DNA from: Spinacia oleracea
Taxonomy: Eukaryota; Streptophyta; Magnoliopsida; Caryophyllales; Amaranthaceae
NCBI RefSeq assembly: GCF_020520425.1
Contig: NC_079487.1
Span: 129,664,385-129,728,384, forward strand
DNA: 64,000 bases
Direction: 5' to 3'
In this document: piece by piece, positions 56,695 to 64,000 of the stretch
Position numbering within the stretch: the stretch's first letter is position 1
Layout of the letters: each line of letters opens with the position of its first letter
Made by a program: the position numbers and the translations under genes
Notes under the pieces: model-generated
Database searches by the model: none
The model's input: only the letters and a program-made list of their open reading frames with translations
Told to the model about the DNA's origin: nothing

Positions 56695-58317
56695 TAAGTA
56701 GAAATTAGAATATAAGGCTAGAATTTGTATGGCATCTTCATAGTATACTAGGATGACAGGACTTTAACTTAGTAGATTTGAAAGGGTCTTGCTATATCTG
56801 CACTCCTACATGTCAGATACTAGCTCTTTGCGCTTTCACATTATCGACATTTTAGAGGTTTACGTCTCATTTATGCCATAAATCAGATTAGGTACGTTCT
56901 TAGAGCATCCAGTTCTCTTATGGAACGGTCAATATGGCATAACAGGGGATAGGAGGTTTTTTCCTTCTTTTTTTTCGGGCAGCTTAGGTTTAGTAGGAGA
57001 GGGTCCTAATTTGTACTTTTTTTTTACTGATATGAAACCACGGTCGTACCAACCCTCGAACCCATGACCTTAAGATTGTAATTTATAAGCATTACCACTA
57101 GGCCATGGTAAGTTGGTAGAAATTAAGTAGAAATTAGAATATAAGGCTAGAATTTGTATGGCATCTTCATAGTATACTAGGATGACAGGACTTTAACTTA
57201 GTAGATTTGAAAGGGTCTTGCTGTATCTGCACTCCTACATGTCAGATACTAGCTCTTTGCGCTTTCACATTATCGACATTTTAGAGGTTTACGTCTCATT
57301 TATGCCATAAATCAGATTAGGTACGTTCTTAGAGCATCCAGTTCTCTTATGGAACGGTCAATATGGCATAACAGGGGATAGGAGGTTTTTTCCTTCTTTT
57401 TTTTCGGGCAGCTTAGGTTTAGTAGGAGAGGGTCCTAATTTGTACTTTTTTTTTACTGATATGAAACCACGGTCGTACCAACCCTCGAACCCATGACCTT
57501 AAGATTGTAATTTATAAGCATTACCACTAGGCCATGGTAAGTTGGTAGAAATTAAGTAGAAATTAGAATATAAGGCTAGAATTTGTATGGCATCTTCATA
57601 GTATACTAGGATGACAGGACTTTAACTTAGTAGATTTGAAAGGGTCTTGCTGTATCTGCACTCCTACATGTCAGATACTAGCTCTTTGCGCTTTCACATT
57701 ATCGACATTTTAGAGGTTTACGTCTCATTTATGCCATAAATCAGATTAGGTACGTTCTTAGAGCATCCAGTTCTCTTATGGAACGGTCAATATGGCATAA
57801 CAGGGGATAGGAGGTTTTTTCCTTCTTTTTTTCCGGGCAGCTTAGGTTTAGTAGGAGAGGGTCCTAATTTGTACTTTTTTTTTACTGATATGAAACCACG
57901 GTCGTACCAACCCTCGAACCCATGACCTTAAGATTGTAATTTATAAGCATTACCACTAGGCCATGGTAAGTTGGTAGAAATTAAGTAGAAATTAGAATAT
58001 AAGGCTAGAATTTGTATGGCATCTTCATAGTATACTAGGATGACAGGACTTTAACTTAGTAGATTTGAAAGGGTCTTGCTGTATCTGCACTCCTACATGT
58101 CAGATACTAGCTCTTTGCGCTTTCACATTATCGACATTTTAGAGGTTTACGTCTCATTTATGCCATAAATCAGATTAGGTACGTTCTTAGAGCATCCAGT
58201 TCTCTTATGGAACGGTCAATATGGCATAACAGGGGATAGGAGGTTTTTTCCTTCTTTTTTTCCGGGCAGCTTAGGTTTAGTAGGAGAGGGTCCTACTTTG
58301 TACTTTTTTTTACTGAT
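56695..58317. repeat. Tandem array, 429-bp unit, about 3.8 copies
   Basis: Units start at 56695, 57124, 57553 and 57982, each with TAAGTAGAAATTAGAATATA. The spacing is exactly 429 bp every time, and units differ at only a handful of positions: TATATCTGC in unit 1 against TGTATCTGC in the others, and TTTTTCGGG in units 1-2 against TTTTCCGGG in 3-4. The last unit stops at TACTGAT, so the fourth SINE head is missing. The array is recent and has no coding frame. It begins 233 bp upstream of the germin-like start codon. Confidence 0.97.
56968..57112 (-). mobile_element. tRNA-derived SINE inside the tandem array, three full copies
   Basis: On the minus strand: A box TGGCCTAGTGGTAATG, then B box GGGTTCGAGGG about 30 bp later, then a body with GGACCCTCTCCTAC, ending in CCCG and a run of eight A. 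Copies lie at 56968-57112, 57397-57541 and 57826-57970; the fourth unit keeps only the tail half. The SINE was evidently present before the unit was amplified. The tRNA part cannot form a full cloverleaf, so it is not a tRNA gene. Confidence 0.75.
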
Positions 58318-59503
58318 CATGAAATGAGAGACTGCCCTTTGCTGGGATGGATGCTTAAGCAAATTATTTAGCTAATATCTTTAACTAACTCGGTGCACCT
58401 TCATATAAAAGGCTTATTAGATATAAAAGACAATGTTGTTACAAACTTATAATAAACGTATAACAGTTTCATTTACGTTTTCTTGAAACACTTCAAGCTT
58501 CAGGATCAACATGGAACGTCCCTGTTAGGAATATTAATTACTTCGTATAAGATAGAGACCGATTAAGTATTAATCATAAGGCTTCGGAGGGTAAAGTATC
58601 TGCTGAATTGAGTATGGTATAAATATTAAATAATTGGAGAGTTTCTATTACTAGACTGTTGGTTAGAGTAGTGATATCATGTACGGTTGTACGTAGGAAG
58701 TTGGTATGGCCTTGTAGACCCTGATCAAAGATACACCACTCAGATTTCCTACTCCTTGGAGAAGGAGTACTCTTCTTCTAGCTTCTCTCTGCAAGTCTTC
58801 TCTGTTGTCAATAGCAGACTAATAAGTTTACGAAGGCCGTAAGACAAATTACTAAACACCCCTGGATCAGATTCATTCTAAAACTTCAGAACACGCGACT
58901 GCAACTTGCTATGATTATCAATACTATAACAGATGACAGTAGTTGTGGATCTTGTTATAAACTCCACTGGTTTCTGTGTATCTTTGTTCTTAACTTTTCC
59001 GAGGAGGCAAGCCAGCAAATAAACCTAGCCTGGTGAACATCACAGCTTTGAACTAGGAACCTGAAACATGGAAAACTTGGGAACTCACGCAATTAACATT
59101 AACATTATTATAAGCAGTACCAATCTTAAACTTGGCTTATCCCACGCTTCCTTGCTGCTTTACCATTCAGGAAGTGTTGTTCTATACACCTCGAATCTCG
59201 ACACCAGATATCATCAAGTTAACTGTAGAATGAAGAAGGTGAATTCAGATGTAGTTAACCGTAAACAAAACTTATCGGTACCTTAAAAAAGGGCCTATGT
59301 TCCTTTCTATAACCGTCATGAAAGCCAATTAAGTACCTATACTCCCCTTAATCTCAACACCAACTAGGTCCTTGGCATTCATTCTCTGCATCTCATATTC
59401 TGAAATTAGAAGGTTCATGACTTTCAACGTGTTGTTGATCACTTCAAAGTCGAACCTCTTATTCCTTCAAACTCTGTAGCTTTTCCCTTGGACATGCTTG
59501 AAC
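58318..59503. other. Intergenic DNA after the tandem array, no gene seen
   Basis: No coding region or transposon with definable ends. A frame at 59068-59286 matches no family I know. Confidence 0.45.
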
Positions 59504-59601
59504 TGATGCAAAATAAAAGTGACTCAATATTAACTTCCACATTTATGTTTTCTGATGCAAAATAAAAGTGACTCAATATTAACTTCCACATTTAAGTTTT
59601 C
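59504..59601. repeat. 49-bp tandem duplication
   Basis: Units start at 59504 and 59553 with TGATGCAAAATAAAAGTGAC; they differ at one position near the end (TTATG against TTAAG). Recent local duplication. Confidence 0.85.
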
Positions 59602-59823
59602 TGATGCTTGGATGGACAGAAAAAACTAGAAAAACAATACCAGCATAAATGACCTCGTTTCAAAATCCTCAACGAGGCATACAAGCAGCAGCTAGGCGTA
59701 CGACGTCCTGGACTCGGAACTGGTTCCGGATCCGAAAGTTTGAACCCAGTCAAAACCGTTCCAGTTTCGGTTCTTGACAAAATCGTGTTTCTCATCCCAT
59801 ATTAATTGGAGTGTAATTGATAT

Positions 59824-60154
59824 GGGGTGTTTAGCTTGCATAGTAGTATGTGCTTGGAATCAGAAATAATATCCAAAACGGTATGCGTTTGGAACTCGAT
59901 TTTTTTTTGTTGAGGGAATTTGGAACTTGATTCTTAATGTTTGGTTTGGTTTAGTTTGGGAATAAGCTTTTTCCTTTCTTTTTTTAATACCGGGAAGGTG
60001 TGAGCCAAACTCACATTTCTACTAGGTTTCTAAATTAAATACCTTATGAAGTTGAGGGTTTGAAGTATTGGTTTAAAATTCTATTAAAATCATTAACCAA
60101 ACACATGATATGAGTTTAGACACTTCATACCTAAAATTCGCTAACCAACCACCC
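59824..60154. mobile_element. Tourist-like MITE candidate, 331 bp
   Basis: The ends GGGGTGTTTAGC and GCTAACCAACCACCC are imperfect inverted repeats, with TAT on both sides (59821-59823 and 60155-60157). The interior contains GTTTGGTTTGG-type repeats. Confidence 0.5.
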
Positions 60155-60480
60155 TATAAAAGGTTGTAGTTCATTGTGGGGGTTAAGAACTAGTCTAGGG
60201 CTTCAAAATTTTAAGTGTGAAAGCCCAATAATTTCTCTCCAAATCCTATATTTGTTCTTTTTCTTCAGAAAGTTAGATTATGATTACATGTGTACCTTGC
60301 TTATTGTATTCTTGACCGTTCCAATTGAGAGAAATATTTTTTGGTTGTTGGGATGTTTTTTTTTCTTCTTCTGTAAATTAGATTATGAATACATGTACAC
60401 CCTGCTTATTGTATTCCCGATCACTCCTATTGACATAAAAGTTAATACAAGGCTTTATTGAAACATATTAATAAAATGAA

Positions 60481-61776
60481 CGGATTTTTCACCAAATGCC
60501 CTCGAGGTTTACTTTAATGCACCAAGTACCCCTAAACTTTCCAAAATGCACCAAATACCCCTGACATTTAAAACAATATCATCAAATACCCTTATTGACC
60601 ATTTTCCGTCTATTCCGTTAACTTTTCCGTTAACATTTCTTTTCCTCATTTTTCTTTATTCTTTCCCCTTCCCATGGAAATCTTTATCCTCTTCCTCAAC
60701 TTGAATCCAAATCATCAATTATCCACCAATTTCTTCAAATGTCGCAGCCATCCACTACTATTGTTTGTTGCTAGCCAGAAATCTCCACCCACTATCCTCT
60801 TTCTTCCGATCTGCATTTTCGGTCTCCTCTCTTCTTTTCTCTTCCACCCATCCTTGTAGTGAAGCCCAAACCCAAAATTCGTCGGGATTTTTTGAGCAAA
60901 TCCAAAGCAATTTCGCACAAAAAAAACTGAATTGTATATCGAATTATATACTTAATGAGCTTTAATTTTCATCTGGGTATCTCGAATTTTCTCTTGAAAT
61001 TTCAACAATGGTGATGCAGATTTCTGGGATTCAAAAGGAAAGAAACCAGATTAAAACTTGTGATATGATGCAAGTTGTGGTGCTTGGAAAACCCGAGGTA
61101 GCCGACTGTGAGCACCCAAAAAAATCACCGAACATTGTAGCTTAAACCTAGCAAAAAATCAATTTGATTCAATTGGGATTTTCGTCAATTTCACTTTTTT
61201 TTGTTGATATGAGAAAACTAGGTACGATTGAAGTAATGATCGGTGGTTGAGGGATGGTGTTCAAATGTCGGAAGCGGCGGAGCCGTGGTGGTTGGATTTG
61301 GTGGTTTGGGGAAATTGGTTTCAACTAATAGAAATTAGCATTGGTCTAAGGGATGCAGTTGGCCGACGTATGTAGCAAGCAAAAAGGGGGAGGGGTTGGT
61401 CTGGATGTGGAGGTTCGAGTTTTGACAATGGTGGATAAGAAGAGGATGATGATGATGGCGTTTAGCAGAGGACAGAAGTGAAGAGGAAGCCCAACAGATG
61501 TTTTGGGTTTTTTTTTTTTTTTTTTTAAGATAATAGTTAATTAATTATTTTAGGGGTTTAATTCATTTAATTAAGGTTTAATATTAGGATTAATAGAGAA
61601 ATGGGTTGAGTAAGGGCAAAAAAGTAAACACACGCTAACGGAGACTTAACGTCTGTCAGCCTCAAGGGTATTTGATGATATTGTTTTAAACGTCAGGGGT
61701 ATTTGGTGCATTCTGAAAAGTTTAGGGGTACTTGGTGCATTAAAGTAAACCTCGAGGGCATTTGGTGAAGAATCCG
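60481..61776. mobile_element. Mutator-like element, 1296 bp, long TIRs and 9-bp TSD
   Basis: The ends CGGATTTTTCACCAAATGCC and TTTGGTGAAGAATCCG are inverted repeats. The arms run about 150 bp (CCAAATACCCCTGACATTTA is mirrored in the right arm). The 9-bp duplication TAAAATGAA is at 60472-60480 and 61777-61785. The interior includes a coding-like stretch (60674-60859) and GGCGG-rich sequence near 61270, but no recognisable gene. The termini resemble those of the element at 17295, so the two are related. Confidence 0.85.
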
Positions 61777-61785
61777 TAAAATGAA

Positions 61786-62924
61786 AGGGTTTAAAGTCAA
61801 GAACCAGTGGGCTTGGCACACGTAGATACAACCAGAGAATGGCTAAGAAAGGCCCTATTATTCATTTCAATCCATACATCTGTTAAAGCATGCTTACCCC
61901 TATCTTTTAAACCTAACTTATATTCCTTTAATCCTCTCTCAGTATATCGACCCATCATATTGCCTAAAGGTACACCGTGTGTCCAAGTCTATTCATACAT
62001 CCCTTTGTGACTATGATACTTATTACATACCCCGTTACCTTTTACAGAGTAGTCGATAAGGAGAAGATATTTTACTAAGTCGAAAATTATCATAGGTTAC
62101 ATTGACTCGAATTTAGCAGTCACAAGTCACAACTCCTTAAAAGCAGGAGGAATGGTAAGAGAATCTCTACTCCTGAGAGTGAGAGTGAAAAGTGTTTCTA
62201 ATTTATGACGTACGTTGTTGCTTAAAATCGATTTTAATGACATTATGCTATAAATTTTTGTGCATATGTTTTTATTTTATGGTAATTACTCTATGCACGG
62301 GTTTTTGGGAAACTTTTTAGCTAGGAGAATCGAAACATCTCTCACGGGAATAGAAAATGGATCTCTCACCACCGGGCCAAGTAGCGAATAAAAACTACTA
62401 ATAATAATTAAAGTACATATGATACCTGAAACTTTACCGTGAGTTTTGATTATAAGAACAATCGAATATATAATAGACTTGTAGACTTTTGATTATAAGA
62501 ACAATTATGTATAATAGGCAATTAGGCATATAGACAAAGGGATAACTACAAAGTTTTTCAAAATAGTTTTCAAGTAAGCATTGAACCCCACTCGGGTGAC
62601 CAAAAGCTAAATGCAATATAATAGTTCTACTCCGCTTTGGCAACATGTAAAAGGCAAATTCCTAATATTTATACCATATGTTGTTCATTCGTACGTATTA
62701 CTTACTATCCATATAATAACATATTAAAACAACTGATATGATAATTAAAGTAATGGGATTCATTAATTAATAAAATAATTAAATGGTGTGATTCTCTTGG
62801 TCTTTTGACTACCATTTGTTTATCAACACTGTTTAGTGTTTACTTTACTTATCCCTTGGGATATCTTTGTCGATAGGATCATAGACTGTTTGTTCTCCGC
62901 GTTCTACCCGCGGTGTAACAATAT
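61786..62924. other. Intergenic DNA, no gene seen
   Basis: AT-rich. A weak minus-strand B-box-like GGGGTTCAATGC lies near 62583. A short duplication of TTTTGATTATAAGAACAAT is present near 62444 and 62488. No gene is seen. Confidence 0.45.
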
Positions 62925-62932
62925 CTTGTAAG

Positions 62933-63481
62933 TAGACCTGTCAAACGGGTCGGTCGGGTCGGGTTGTAAAAAAATTATTTTCGGGTTCGGGTTGAATCGG
63001 GTCGGTCATTTTCGGGTTCGGGTTTACAAATGCTTGTTCAAGACCCAGAACTTTCGGGTTCGGGTCGACCCAACGGGTTGAGAGATTTTAAAACGCGCAT
63101 TATATTTTCATTAATTTAGGTGATAAATATACAAAGTATTAGCAGAAATTAACAAATTTTCCCACACAAGTTTATATTTAGTCAAATTCAACTATAAAAT
63201 GACGTATAAGTATAAATAAAATCATATTACACACAACAATAGTAAAAACAACGTGCTTATTATGCTTAAATTTTCTCATAATCTCATTTTTTAGTATAAA
63301 TACAATGATTTTCAATCGGTCGGGTCCAAAACGGGTTCGATCGGGTTTTGACCCATTACTTTTCGGGTTGCTCGGGTTCGGATAAAATCGGGTTACGGGT
63401 CACAAAATCTTGTTTAGGACCCAGTATTTTCGGGTCGGGTTCGGGTCGGTTTTCGGGTCGGGTCGATTTTTGACAGGTCTA
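62933..63481. mobile_element. Non-autonomous hAT-type element, 549 bp, with 8-bp TSD
   Basis: The ends TAGACCTGTCAAA and TTTTTGACAGGTCTA are inverted repeats, and CTTGTAAG is duplicated at 62925-62932 and 63482-63489. Subterminal CGGGTCGGGTTCGGGT repeats lie in both flanks and the middle is AT-rich. It has the same plan as the elements at 10814 and 51723, but a different sequence. Confidence 0.85.
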
Positions 63482-63489
63482 CTTGTAAG

Positions 63490-63855
63490 TGCTCTTTCAA
63501 CGCCCATGAATATATATATAATGTTATAATTTTAAATATCTTGGTGATTAGTTGATTACTACCCAGAGAACAAAATATATTGACGTTAGAGAGAAAAATT
63601 AAATGTGGTATTTCTTGTTTTTCAAAAGAAATGTTGTTTTACACCTTTAAACAACAACAACAAAAAGACGAAAAAATTATTTTCTTCGAAAGTGTTTTAC
63701 GTCAAAATAAATAGAGCCCGAGGACGCGTGATGATCACCTTAAAAACTAAATTTATGTCTAATAAGTTTAGATACGTTTATATAAGATAAGACAAGTTCA
63801 GTATTATTAGATAAGTTACAACCAATTCTAATAAGTTTATTATTTATTATTATTT

Positions 63856-63893
<38 letters not shown>

Positions 63894-64000
63894 ATTATTA
63901 ATAATTATTATTATGATTATTATGATTACTATTAAGTTCCAATCAGATCGATTAGGTTTGGTCAATTCCAATAAGTTCAGATAAGTTCAAGTCAGATAAG
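63490..64000. repeat. Window end: ATT microsatellite and TAAGTTCAG-rich repeat
   Basis: A (TTA)n tract lies at about 63848-63900. Around it, AATAAGTTCAGATAAGTTC-type repeats link this stretch to the families at 37565 and 54674. The element continues beyond the window. No gene is seen. Confidence 0.5.

Noticed and set aside
56968-57112. A possible tRNA gene
   Set aside because: A and B boxes are present, but no full cloverleaf can be drawn and the body continues to an A-tail, so a SINE fits better.
56695-58317. A CRISPR-like array
   Set aside because: The units are 429 bp, contiguous and without alternating unique spacers; the DNA is plant nuclear.

Overview
The window is AT-rich plant nuclear DNA: split genes with GT-AG introns, long introns full of transposons, and many short MITEs with the CTCCCTCCGT end. 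Every host gene matches an eudicot family from memory. The mix of repeats suggests Caryophyllales, perhaps Amaranthaceae, but that is inference. I recognise six host protein genes, one LINE, and some forty repeats, many delimited by their target-site duplications (TSDs).

Layout. At 1.2-9.8 kb lie two tandem nine-exon ascorbate peroxidase-like genes of the peroxisomal APX3 lineage. Both lack the C-terminal membrane tail, and both have Phe where classical APX has Trp41 and Trp179. At 13.1-23.8 kb is a CHIP-type co-chaperone E3 ligase (TPR plus U-box) in eight coding exons; its 6.2-kb third intron holds a Mutator-like element nested in a Stowaway MITE. From 24 to 33 kb is gene-free DNA with MITEs and a solo LTR. 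At 33.3-35.8 kb (minus) is a two-exon U-box/ARM E3 ligase, very close to Arabidopsis PUB9. From 36 to 52 kb is a repeat-dominated stretch with microsatellites, Helitron ends, CACTA-type and Tourist-type MITEs, a 5'-truncated LINE with an RNase H domain, and a GC-rich hAT-type element. At 53.2-54.0 kb is a single-exon coding region for V-ATPase subunit D with a 5'-UTR intron. At 55.8-56.5 kb (minus) is an intronless germin-like protein, followed by a 429-bp unit repeated 3.8 times that carries a tRNA-derived SINE. From 58 to 64 kb there are only repeats, including a second long-TIR Mutator-like element and another hAT-type element.

The genes do not form a pathway. Two are ubiquitin ligases with U-boxes but of different classes. 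The most distinctive material is the tailless, Trp-less APX pair, the SINE-bearing tandem array, a foldback micro-element of about 67 bp seen twice, and three long-TIR elements with 9-bp TSDs and similar GGATTTTT ends. Exon boundaries were read by eye from splice consensus, reading frame and family similarity; no alignment or search was run.
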